From an uncultured Flavobacteriaceae bacterium (GTDB taxonomy: Bacteria; Bacteroidota; Bacteroidia; Flavobacteriales; Flavobacteriaceae), in NCBI GenBank assembly GCA_947494715.1, contig CANLWG010000004.1, positions 1-64,000 of the forward strand: a stretch of 64,000 bases of DNA. The letters run 5' to 3'. The notes below the pieces were generated by a model that saw only the letters and a program-made list of their open reading frames with translations, was not told the origin of the DNA and made no database searches. This document shows positions 27,601 to 39,100 of this stretch, piece after piece (the first letter of the stretch is position 1; each line of letters begins with the position of its first letter). The position numbers and the translations under genes were made by a program.

Positions 27601-29734
27601 ACCAATGGATAGCTACCATCTATGCGACACACCTGATGTACCCGTTAAGATGGCAGGTGCACAATATTCGATCGACACCCTGGCAGATTGTTGGGAACCG
27701 CTGGTAATAGAAATGGTCAATCGGCTTTGTGTTGATCAATTTCAGGCGAACATTGATCAAAGTAGCAATGTAGCCGCAAATGTCAAGGATCAAGACCCAA
27801 AAGCTTTTGATGAACACTTTGACGAGGGAATAAAAAGTTGGATACTGCGTTGGATCTCACGTGGAAAGATCAAGCGTAGGTTACGTAAGAAAAATGCCGG
27901 ATCTACCGATGAAATTAAGGATGAGGTCGATAAGTTAAGCGGAAACCTGGTAAAGACCTTCTTGGATTGTACGGGATATGCTTTCGCCGATATTATTGAT
28001 CCCAACAACCCCATCGATCCCGATGATCCCGATCCGGGTTATGAAATTTTTTCTCGGGATTTTGATGCGGATAACAATCCCGGTCACTATGACCCTCAAA
28101 GGCTTTTGAACGGTAATGAAGGGGCAAATTGGGCCTATTTTGCTATTGACCCGGAAGATCCCGAAGCCATAAACGGCTACAAGACGCCACCTGTGGATCC
28201 TACTATAGAAACTACAGGTATACTTAAGGACATTCTGCCCAATCTCCAAGATCCCGTATATGCCTTTAAGTACTTTGCCTATGAAGCCGGTATGTTTCCG
28301 GATTTAGAGGTGCAGAATTGTTACCGTGACCCCAATATTTGTTTTGATCAAAATGGGAATCCAACGCCTTGCTGCGGCGGTACCTTGGGGGATCCCGTGC
28401 CTTGCAATTTTTGTGGCGTGGGTTATATCACCTGCCCCTATACCAAGGAAAGCTGGAGCTGTAATCAAAGATTTACTTTTTACCAAATGATAAAGAATTA
28501 TGAGGAAACAACGGAACCGGACGGAGCGGTAGTTAATTGTGGCAATTATTACGAAGCGACCGAATATGTACACAACCCCGATTTCGGAAAGGTTTTGGGC
28601 GAACTTGATTCGGACGGAAACGAGATTACCGAGGACGATTTTGTTTTGGGGTACATAAACCAGCAAGATCCGGAAATGCCGGAAAATGTCGGTGTACCTG
28701 TTGATGTCTTTGCGGATTTACCGTATTTGTCGCAACAACTGATAGACGAATATGTGCTCAATAGAACTTTTCAGGATCTAAATACGACCCCTGTTGAACT
28801 TAGGGATATCCAGGGCAATGTGCAGACCACCGGGGTCAGTATCATTGAAAACGATGCCTATGCCATGATGGAGGACTGTAGTGAAAATTGTGACCAACGT
28901 AGGAACGAATTCCGGGAAGAATTGATCAAGGCCTTTTTGGACCGTTGTTATGAAATTGGGGAATGTAAGATTACCCCCACTGATAATATCATTCCCGAGG
29001 AAGATATCGACTTAATGGTAGATCAAATGGTGGCACAATGCCGGTCACAATGCACGATCAGTTCGTTTGCCTGTACCGATGAACCCTGTCGTTTACCTAC
29101 CAAATCGCCCTATGAGTTTGGCGGTAGCCCGGAAGCCAATAACGATTTTAACACCTCGTATATCGATTTTGGGGTCAGCGGACCCATTGTAACCGGATTT
29201 TCGACTCGTGAAAATCAGACCCTACGTATTATAGATTCCAATACCGGTGCCGTTGTTGATACTGGTGAATCCACAGCAACGCAGAATGTATCGGCAACCG
29301 GTACATTGATCAAACATACCTACACCTCTAACCCCTCAATTTGGGACGTTCGCCGATCCCTGACCTATGCCGAATATTCCCGATGGATCCAAGCCATGGA
29401 ATGGGATATTGTTTTGGATATTCCCAGTAAATGCGATGCGGAGGGCAACTATAATCCAAACCTCACTTACGATTCCAATGGAATTCCAAACAGTGGCCAA
29501 ACGGTATATGTCCAAAATGAGGAGGGCGAATGGGTGCCACAAAATCTAAATGATTTTCCCCATCCAAGCCCTTACATAAGTGATTCAAACCCAAATGGTC
29601 CCGGAGATACCTTTGTGGAACGGGATCAATACATTAAGACCAACACAACCCCTATTTCCCCGAATGACCCTTCATTGAATGAGCCTGTGGTCTCCCCGCA
29701 TGTAGGTATTAAGGTGGAAATAGATAATAACTAA
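24677..29734 (+). CDS. Giant RHS-associated exported protein (1685 aa)
   Basis: Signal peptide at residues 1-25 (LLWIGLFIVSRTVISQ). Residues about 330-600 resemble the opening of flavobacterial RHS shells (the DUF6443-like pattern QRYFPSKDYKIVSQTVLDKS, GRPTLTTLPVPV). The rest is a large region of unknown fold. It includes a Cys-rich stretch near residues 1215-1270 (NPTPCCGG, CNFCGVGYITCPYTKESW) and a second Cys group near 1395-1475. No toxin tip is present. With the neighbours it probably forms a multi-part YD shell. Start ATG at 24677; the next gene starts 12 bp after its stop. Confidence 0.68.
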   Translation: MSIPNFCKKLLWIGLFIVSRTVISQDLGVQTDYTMIAVPSTGTSTSGSLNFTTPCSDFEVREGTVWVKLDLGDQYHFGTGTTGIAFDINVDLDLTLETSEGTNPTISFDVNLNNQRPEGLVYLNIGQYLDKDNTTTGLSYLSESITGVTATVNSADDVNGVLDLQTNLGIGLHYEITYGTDISDNAVVLLSNVLGVNGKHVTFEWTDTCDAPNYEFQLLRLYNKDVGFVDDERNIKTDIDWSKALSFQTYSPTKQISLTIGEGQGFYIWRVRPLGTFYENASGNSENWGTWNASAYDADSYEFSVPTGTNEVFFFEDPDDDTNYQYSRVFTEGNKVSEQATYATTLNQVKQTQRYFPSKDYKIVSQTVLDKSGRPTLTTLPVPVNGERINKYKNNFVTTNGELYRAKHFDDASNYTQPATIDATAAFGYYSSLNVDKRIPNAEGYPYTRIIFSNDGTDRVVEQSGVGKVHMIGDQASGQGRTVRTIYGTPTEEELVALFGDEAPLIENTAKVITIDPNNTKSVAYITKEGNTIATGLTFSEDVTVLDKITTGPSVSGKTDRITNNTKTEKGFRASKRITILEDDTDINISYSIEKIIIDGLCNNLEIDMDYELRIQIFDVETGLVVQEFQEESIAQFLANPSDEEIHIDFGTAQLDTGTYYIQKSLIPADDITAQLVVSQENTRKLIEPYFAWLVDALDEIDCEEEMQALYADLFFYGKTIEQGQLAQNNGLLMFPSGIEYQFRRKDVSDPDASDEFLDFYEKNENASAYSFDIWYKNESGEDVKVDYSQTSLGNIKPLEARISTPCCSFNIPIVFTPSFKKPSPEALQAYVDDATAVSQLNNATNYYSPSANAINPNTYFLTETEDNFVYEVDSDNNVTIVNRNAYPLDFEGYAISMLHECRKDLINEETGVNYTLEEAEQAIYEAMRGWHRPGLFNQMVFHMATDDYGAVGCTNREDDLDSDNEPVTGSNPPQPMDSYHLCDTPDVPVKMAGAQYSIDTLADCWEPLVIEMVNRLCVDQFQANIDQSSNVAANVKDQDPKAFDEHFDEGIKSWILRWISRGKIKRRLRKKNAGSTDEIKDEVDKLSGNLVKTFLDCTGYAFADIIDPNNPIDPDDPDPGYEIFSRDFDADNNPGHYDPQRLLNGNEGANWAYFAIDPEDPEAINGYKTPPVDPTIETTGILKDILPNLQDPVYAFKYFAYEAGMFPDLEVQNCYRDPNICFDQNGNPTPCCGGTLGDPVPCNFCGVGYITCPYTKESWSCNQRFTFYQMIKNYEETTEPDGAVVNCGNYYEATEYVHNPDFGKVLGELDSDGNEITEDDFVLGYINQQDPEMPENVGVPVDVFADLPYLSQQLIDEYVLNRTFQDLNTTPVELRDIQGNVQTTGVSIIENDAYAMMEDCSENCDQRRNEFREELIKAFLDRCYEIGECKITPTDNIIPEEDIDLMVDQMVAQCRSQCTISSFACTDEPCRLPTKSPYEFGGSPEANNDFNTSYIDFGVSGPIVTGFSTRENQTLRIIDSNTGAVVDTGESTATQNVSATGTLIKHTYTSNPSIWDVRRSLTYAEYSRWIQAMEWDIVLDIPSKCDAEGNYNPNLTYDSNGIPNSGQTVYVQNEEGEWVPQNLNDFPHPSPYISDSNPNGPGDTFVERDQYIKTNTTPISPNDPSLNEPVVSPHVGIKVEIDNN

Positions 29735-29746
29735 AAACAAAACCCG

Positions 29747-30157
29747 ATGCGAAGAATAATTTTTATACTCAGTTTTTTATGTATAACGGCCCAAGGCATT
29801 GCTCAGCAAAATGGGCGATTTGACTATCAAATCCAACGCCTGGATGATACCCGTTATGAAATGCAATTGCAGCTATGGGAACCCGAAAATGTGCAATTCA
29901 TCCGGATTCTTATTCTGGAGAAAGGCCAAGATTTTAAGATTATGGAGGCCGCATTGAACAAAAAAGGCGATGGCAACTACTATCTGTTCTTTGAAAATGA
30001 AGAATATTCTGTAGCTCTTTCCAATATCAATTTTTCCTTTGACCATAGCCTTGAGGGTATCCCTAATGTGGATGCCCTTAATGAACCCTCCATATCGGTA
30101 GAGCTTATCGATATGGACTTCAACCGCTTGGCATCCCTTCAAAAATCCATTGACTAA
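29747..30157 (+). CDS. Small exported protein (136 aa) preceding RHS gene
   Basis: Signal peptide MRRIIFILSFLCITAQGIAQ, then a single small beta-rich domain (RFDYQIQRLDDTRYEMQLQL ... SVELIDMDFNRLASLQKSID). No family is recognised. It lies 12 bp after and before the two largest genes, so its role is likely tied to RHS assembly; this is inference from position only. Confidence 0.6.
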   Translation: MRRIIFILSFLCITAQGIAQQNGRFDYQIQRLDDTRYEMQLQLWEPENVQFIRILILEKGQDFKIMEAALNKKGDGNYYLFFENEEYSVALSNINFSFDHSLEGIPNVDALNEPSISVELIDMDFNRLASLQKSID

Positions 30158-30169
30158 AACCTACTTACC

Positions 30170-33100
30170 ATGCGCAATTGTTATCTAACACTATTCATGC
30201 TATTGTCGGCACTATGCTTTTATGCACAGTCTGATTCGAATTTATTGGTGGAAACGAATGCCTCGGCTTCCCTTAATTTGTGCGGAAGTCCGGAAGTATT
30301 GACGGTTACCATTACCAACTCCTCAGAAGCAATAGCTACCAATATTCAGTTTAGAACGGACTTACCTACAGGGATAACCTTGATGAACTCGCAGTATTCC
30401 AATATAGGAACTTCAACCGTTCCTATATTTAACATTCCTGATATAGCAGCGAATACGGCCCACGATTTTACGTATACCATTGTAGGAAACTGTGGGGTAG
30501 TGCAAGAATTTGGTAACACACCGGAAAATGAAACGGAATTTGAGGTATCCAATGCCAATAGTATTTCTTATAGTCTGGATAATGGGGTTACCAACACTTT
30601 TGCCGGGAATTCGGAATCCTATAACATACGTTTTGCAGAATTAGAAGTTAAAGTAACGGATAATGATGTGAATCAGTTTACGGGTGTCTTGGAAAAAGAT
30701 GCCGATGGTACGGTATTTACAAGAGAGATTCAGGTACGTAACTCAGGATTGGGGCAACTGTCCGAATACAGTTTTTTTATAGACCTGGATAATAAGATTA
30801 CCTATAACGATCTATCGTTTCAAGGGCAGACACTTACACCCACGGCAACAGGAATTTCTCCGACGAATCCGAACTTCAATAGATACACATACACGATTAC
30901 CGATTTTGGAAACGGCAATACTTTTTTCGGCCAGGATGATGTTATGGTGTTTACTGATAACGTTTCAATGCATTTTGGCAACTGCGGTGCCGGTTTGGAA
31001 ACCAATTACACGGCAAATTGGGGTTGTGCCGATACGGTGTGTAATGAAGGAGACCAAGAGGCCACTTCTTCGGCATATCTTTCGTTGATAGCTGGTAGAC
31101 CCGGTATTTCCGTTTCACGAAATGTTATTGATTTGGGAAATATGTGCGGTGATGAAGTAGTTATAGATTATATGTTTACGAATCTAGGCGCAGGATCTTC
31201 TCTTGCAGAATCGGACGGTATGTACAATATTCGCTTTACAGATGTATATATCGATAATAACAGTGCTCAGTTCTCCTATGCTATCGGAAACGCTATTATT
31301 GATAGCTCAGATGATGGTACGGATATTAATGTCAATTTTGGAAGGGATGATTTTTTTACCTCAGATCCTGATGGGCCTGGGCAAGGTCTGGAAGATTTGG
31401 ATAAGGATGGGCATTTTGACGATTTGCCTGTGGGTAATACATTTACATTTAGGGCTTCATTTATAACCACTTGGGATGAGAATAAGGTTTTCTCCACCAT
31501 AGAACGATATGCATGGCCTTCTATTTATCCACAAAATAATGAATGCTCACCATCCACCTACTCTTGGGGCCAAGTGACCTACTTCACTTTTTCCGAAAGA
31601 AGTCCGGCATCAGTTTCGGCTCCTGCCGAGTTAAAAAGCGGGGATACGGCTACCCTTATTTTTAATGTTGACCGTAACCCTCCTGCAACGGTACCTACAA
31701 TGTTTTCATTTGGGGATTATTTGTCGGATTTTACCTTACCTGAAGGATATACTATAGATGCGATTAGATGGGTTCCTTTTTCTGGAACTACTGAAACACT
31801 CACAATTCCCAATGCGATAAATAATAATTATAGGGTTTTTGGAGGTGGCTTTCGCGGGCAGTATGAACTGGACGTAATTGTCGGTTGCTCGGATGGTGCT
31901 CCTGAAATTGCTGATTTTGACTGGAAAATGTACTTGGATGCCTGTTCCGATATCACCCAACTGGAACTTATAGATGTCGCGAGTCAAACAAAACCAGTAT
32001 TCACTTCATACAGCTCCTGCGATGGATCAGGAGGAGGAAATAACGGATGCAGTTTCGCAACGGATTCCTTTAATATGGAAAGGAACTCCTTTGGATATGT
32101 AGAACAAACTCTAGCTAGGGATGGTAAATATTATTACACTCAAAATGAATTGTCATCTGCCCAATTGGTTTCAAAAAATGACCCAGGAATAGTGCTGAAC
32201 GCCGCATATCCAACGGATACTGTACTTATTGAGGCTGAAGGTAGGGTTCTTGCTTCCAGTAATTCAAGTACATATGATACATTGATTTTTGAATTTGCAT
32301 TTTATCTGCCGAATTCAAATAATGTAGAGATATTTAAACATATTAGTAACGGACAAACGGGATCCATAACAATAGATGGCAATGTAATACCTCTTGCCAA
32401 TATTGAGCCGGTAATAGAGATAGATGCAACAAATAGGATTACATATACATACGAGATTCCCTTTTCATTCGATACGTCTTCAGGGAAAACCATAGTAGTT
32501 TCCGATTTGCTTTTAGAACTCGAAGGTAGGTCGGAATTAGGCTTGGGTAAAGGCGTGTATGATTTATCTGTACTGAGAGCGAATTTTTACGGAAAACGAA
32601 CAGGTGAATCAACACTTGGTTGTTCTACAGGCAGCAAAGGCACTAATTTTCAGTTATACGTACCACAAAGCGAAGTTTTTGCCAGAATAGGAATCTCACA
32701 CTATGTGGGTTGCACAGGGTTGCACAGATTAGGTTATATTAGAATATCCTCGGCCACAGGAGGTGATGACTTTCCGAATGAATATAGGCCCTTACTACTG
32801 ATGGATAATTTAAGGACGGAACTCCCAAGTGGTTATCGTATGGCCGGATTACCCTATTACTCAAGTTTTCCCGACTCCGGTACATTTTTGAATACAAATG
32901 ATTTAGACTCTCCTTCGATAGAGTTTTCTTTTGACAATGCTCCGGTTTATGAAGCCGATAGGTTTATATCTACCACTTACATTAATTCAACAATCGAACC
33001 TATATGCGATGATTTTGAACTGATTTCCTACAATCGGTCGGTTCCTAACCTAAAAGAATTGGAGTATTTAGATCTTTTGAACTCTTCTCCTTCTCTTGAA

Positions 33101-36100
33101 AACACCCAATATCCAAACACCGTTTTTCGTGTAAACACACCGATAACCATAAACCCCAATGTTACTCAAGAAGGATTTGAAGATACCGTTGATTGGCCGG
33201 TACTATATTGTAATGATGGGATTGCTGATATTGCAAGACCATGGATAGCATTGGAACTAAAGGAAGATGACGACAAAACAGAATTTGTAGGCGCATATTA
33301 TTTGGATGAGGATAATATGGAGCAAGATTTGGAAGTTATTTTTTATGGCGGCATAGATAGTATTTCAGCGAAAGGAATGCTAGTGAAAATTGAAAGAATT
33401 GCAAGTAGTACTTGTAAAACCATATACCCCAGAATAAGATATAACAATTGTGAAAATGATGTTATTCAGAATATTGATATTTTGTCGAGTCAAGCTTGTT
33501 TGGAATATCCCTTGGACGATTTATCCACTGGCGAATTGGCCGATATTGGCACGATTAAGGATTTCAACTTAATTTCTTGTCAATACCGCCTGGACGAACA
33601 GGAAATATCCCTGCGCTATAAAACTGGAAACCTTTCCTGGGAGGTAAGCCGTTTAGAGAGTGATGTTGACCTATGCGAAGCCATGCCTTATGAGGTGAAG
33701 GTGGTAAGTTCCAAGTACGCCAATGTATATGATACGGATCTGACCATGACGCTACCTCAGGGGATCAATATTGAGGATATTGCCAATATTGAATATGTAT
33801 ATGACGGCCAGACCGGAACCGTGGATCCCGCTAGTTTTATTTTGGACAATACCATATCCTCCAATGAAATTGTGATTGAAGTTTCCGAACTGGTCACCGA
33901 TCTATTGGTGGCACAAGGAGTTGCTGGGATAAATGCCGGGGACAACACCATTCCGGGCTCAAGGATTTCCGGAAAGAACGAGATTACCTTTACTATGAAT
34001 TTTGTCGGCGATTGTACCATGGATCCGGGAGTTCCCATCCGTTTTAATCTAAAGGGAACAAGCAATTGTGGTGACAACATCAATCTTGCGTTCAATCGCC
34101 TACTGCCTATTACGGGCATAACGATACCCGATGTGGTCTTGGATGTTATTGCCAGTGATTTTATGGTGTGCAATACCCAGAATCAAGTGGATATCAATCT
34201 TTTTAACAATGAGATGGACTCCATTTTGGATACCCAGGAATTGAAGTTGACCTTGCCCCAGGGGGTAGCCTACGCAGGGGTGGCCAATGGTTCCGCCATT
34301 CCGGTCCAAACCGGTAACGTGCTTACATGGGACGTTGGCGATATCAATACCAATAGAAGCCAATCCTTCAGTATCTACACCACCTTGATCAATTATGCAC
34401 TACTAGAACTCGACTATAGGGCGAATTTGGTCAGGGACGGGGAAGCGGTATGTGCCACGGACCAACAGTCCTGTAACATAGAGGTTAGTTCAGGTTTTGG
34501 TATCGATACCGCCAGGCAAATAGCCTTGCCGGATGTAATGCTGACACCCATCACTTCCTTACCGGTTTGTGAAGGCAATTCAGTGCTGGTCAGCGCCAAT
34601 TTACAGGGAATAACCGATTACGAAAATTACGACTTTAATTGGAACGTAACGCCAACAGCTATCAACGACAATCTGTTTACCTTTAATCTGGAAGACCCTA
34701 CCCAATTGACCGTTACCGTATCCCCCAAGGGCAATGATGATAGCAATTGTAGAAGTACGGCTTCCTTGGATGTGGAGGTATATCCCGGAGCCGTGATTAC
34801 GGCAAATGTAATTGAGGGCGTTAGTTGTGCCGGGGAAGCCAATGGCCGGGCGACCATCTCCATTACAGGGGAACCGGGTACGGGCTATCTGGAACAGTTG
34901 CCCTTTACGATAACCGGTGTTTCCCCTTCCGGCGCACTGACCATTGGACAAGAGGTCCCGGATGCGGAACTATTGACTATTGAGGATTTGCCACAAGGCC
35001 TTTTTACGGTGACCTTCCAGGATGGTTACGGTTGTACCTTTGAGCAAACACTGGACATTCCTTTGATAGCAAACCCTATTTCCAATTTCTGTACCACGCT
35101 TTTGCCCTGCGGTGCCACCTCTGGCGATGTGGAAATGAGTTTCGAAATGGGGAACGTGCACAGTGGCCTCAACGGAACATCCTATACGGCTACTGTAAAG
35201 GACGTACAAGGCACCGAAACCTTGGACTTTACGGGATCCTTTCCGGATACCCAGACCAGAACCTTGGTGGGGGTATCCCCACAATCGGCCTATACATTGG
35301 AAATTACCGCTGACAATGGTTGTAGTTACACTCGGCCCTTTACGGTCCAGACCTATGGACTATCCGTGGCCGTTTCCTTTTCGGACGATATGACCGTTGG
35401 TGAAGATGCCTGTTCCAGAAGCGTTATAGTCGATGTCGGCCATAATATTTCCCCCTGTTCGCCGCTCACTGTTCAAGATTATGAGATTACGCTGGGCATT
35501 ATTGACAATGCCGATGAATTTGTGGGGGCGCCACAAGTTTTAACGGGGGCCGCCGTCCAAACCATCTTTGACGATTTGGAGGTCGGTCGGTACAAGATCA
35601 ATGTTAGGCCTACCGGTATTACAGGAGGTCAAAGTGGTGAAGTCTGTGAGGAAGAGCGAATATTTGAGCTTACACCCGATGTAAGTTTCACTACATCCCT
35701 GGAGACCGTAGATCCGTTATGTGCAGGAGAGGCAACAGGTAGCGCGGAAGTGATCATTAACGGTGGCTCGGGAGACTTTACCTTGGTTTGGACCGCCTCT
35801 GGTAGTGAGGATGTAATTTCCACCGGATATACAGCCAAGAATTTGCCCGCAGGTGATTACGAAGTCATGGTGACGGACAACAACGGATGCCCCAGGGCCA
35901 TACCGTTAACTTTCCAATTGGTAGACCCCGAGCCCCTGGAGATTCCGTTTATCGAAGATGTACAAACGGCATGTGAGGCCATTGCAGGCGGGGACGGCGG
36001 GGACGTTGCAATAGGATATGACACTGGTGTTGCCCCGTACTCCTTTGTTTGGTTGGAAATGGTAACCACGGAACTTGACGATGGTACTTCGGTAGTTTCG

Positions 36101-39100
36101 GAATCATTGGTGTACCAGGAAACCGTACCGGAGGGAGGGACCTCCGTCTATTCCGGCATTACACCGGGCAACTACAAAGTGGTAGTGACCGATGCCAATG
36201 GCTGTAAGACCGAAAGTTTACTAACTACGGTTACCCAACCCGAAGTACCCAGACAATATCATCTAAGTTTGGCATGGAGCTCCAAGGTAATCGAAGAAAA
36301 TGAGACCGAACAACCAGGCAGCCGTGCTATTGCCCCCATAGCGGCCACCAGTTTTAGACGTGCCATTTCATCACAGGTAGAACGGTGCATTGCCGAGACG
36401 CAAGAAGTAGCCCAGGAAAACGTAGCCATGGTGTTAGGGGACATTGACCGGGTCAGGGATACGGTGAACCTGGCCTATGTACAAGGAACAAGCGATGTGT
36501 ATCACTATACACTCTACTATTATGATCGGGCCGGTAATCTGGTCCGTACCGTACCACCGGCAGGCGTAAACCTGGCCACAAACGTAGATGGCGACGTTGA
36601 TCGCGTACCCACTGACCATGCCTATGTTACCGGGTACGATTACAACAGTATTTCACAGTTGCAAAAACAGAACACCCCGGATGGTGGAACCTCCAACTTT
36701 CTGTATAACAACATAGGCCAGTTGCTGTATTCGCAGAACGAGCGCCAAATTACTGATGCGGCTTTCTCCTATAGTATCTATGACGACTTGGGCCGTATTG
36801 TGGAAGCCGGCGAGGCCAAACTGAACGGAAAAACCTTCCCCGATAATTTCCTGGTCAATAATCAGGCGGATCAGAGTATTGCGGTGGCCCTTCCGTTGGA
36901 GGACAAGATGGAATACATTAAGACTACCTTTAATGATAGGGCTTCCGTTAGATATGGCGATCAAAAACAACGCTACCTAAGAAATAGGGTCAGTGAAATC
37001 TATAATCTCGATAAAAACGGTCAGGAGACGCATACCTATTATAGCTATGACCCGCATGGCAATGTGGAATGGGTCATATGCGAGCTGCCGGGGGTAGGCC
37101 GTACCACGGTTGCCTATGCGTACGATTTAATTTCCGGCAACGTCAACGAGGTGGTCTTCAACCAAGGTAGGATAGACGAATATCATCATAAATATGCATA
37201 TGACGAGGATAACCGCATTGTTTCGGTAAAAACTTCCAAGGATGGCCATTTGTGGGACGAGGATGCCCGCTACGATTACTATCTGCATGGCCCCTTGGCC
37301 CGTACGGAAATCGGTGAGGACCGTATCCAAGGATTGGATTTTACCTACACCATCCACGGTTGGTTAAAGGGGATCAACACCCCGGACCTGGCCCGGAACG
37401 CCTATAACCCGGATGATACAAACGTACTGGGCGACATGGTGACAAAACATGCCAAGGACGAATTTGGGATGGCCCTGGGCTATTATCAGGGGGACTTTGC
37501 CCGTGATGGGGTGTTCGATACACGGCTAACAGCTTCAAACCCTTTTGTATTGGAGCACCAAGTCAATGGCGTTTCGCAGGACCTGTATAACGGCAACATC
37601 AGTACTTGGACGTCCCAAACGGCCGCCGAAGCCCAGGATAAGAACGTAACCAGCTACCTAACGGGCAACGCCTATAGGTATGATCAATTGAACCGTATTA
37701 AGCAGGTCACCACAAAGATCTTTAACGAGGCCGGCCAGCGATATACACCTGTTAACGGGTCGGTCAACGCCTTTGAAAGCAACTATTCCTATGATGGTAA
37801 TGGTAACCTAACGACCTTGCGGCGCTTTAAGGACGATGGTCAGTTGATGGATGACCTTACCTACCATTACGACCTAAGTAACCCGAACTTGTCCAACCAG
37901 TTGACCCATGTGGACGATGGCGCGGGCCAGGTCAGTACAGAGATCAACGACCTGCCCGATCAAAATAGCGGAAACTATCGATATGATGCCATTGGACAAC
38001 TGATACGGGACGAGGGCGAAGGCCTTACCTATGTCTGGAATACCTCGGGCAAGGTCTCGGAGATCATACCGGACCGTACCAACGATACCGACACCCAAAA
38101 GGTACATATGAAATTTACCTATGACGGTATGGGCAACCGCATCGTAAAACAGGTGAATCGCCTGCCCTATGGTTCAAATGGGGAAGGGCCTCGGATAAAC
38201 GACCCCGAAGCGGTGGAGACCACCTATTACAGTTTGGATGCTCAGGGCAATGTTATGGGTATCTACAAAAGGGAAGATGCAAAGCAGGATCCGGAGGATG
38301 CGGCGGACCGCTCCTATACGGCCCGTTTTAAGATTGCGGAACGCCCCGTATACGGCAGTGACCGTATAGGACAGGATACCCGGGAAGAGGAAGTGTTCCA
38401 TACGCTGTATACCTTTGAAGGCGATAATTCCTATGAAGGGGTACAAATGGAGTTTTTGGATGCCCTGGACGATAACTCCTATAACAATGTGTTCCTGGCC
38501 CAATACAACGATCTGGAATTGTTGGATACGGAAGGCAACACCCTACTGGTATCCGGTACCAAGTTTACGGCAAGCGAGGTGAATACGGTATTTTCTGAAC
38601 TGTCCTATGCACCGGATCTGGATGCCCGGACCGTTACTACCCCGGTAGTCACGGACAACAATGTCTTTGTATTGGAGGATGCCGACGAAAACCTGTTGGG
38701 TTCCGGAATTGTGATACCCAATTACTTTAGTGCCGATACCGAAAAAGGCGTAATGCTGATCACCAGTGGACGGGCGATCATCCCCGGCTTGGAATTGATC
38801 AACAGTGACAACGCCGAGGACATCGATTATAAGGCCAAGAGCGTTGTGGTCCCCAACCCCGCCAATTCGGACGAGTACCTGGTATTCTATAGGGATGTTG
38901 CGGGAGGATTACACACCGCAACGCTCAGTACGGTCTCCGGCAGTTTAGAGGTAAGCTCGGTAATGGACCTTCCCTTTAGCAACTACGGCCGCCATATGGC
39001 GGTGGTGGTGGACGACAGGGCCCGAAAGGCCTATGTCTTTGCCACTGCCCATACCGGGGCGGTCCTGGATGGCAATGGTTCCGTCACTACCCCGCCACGG

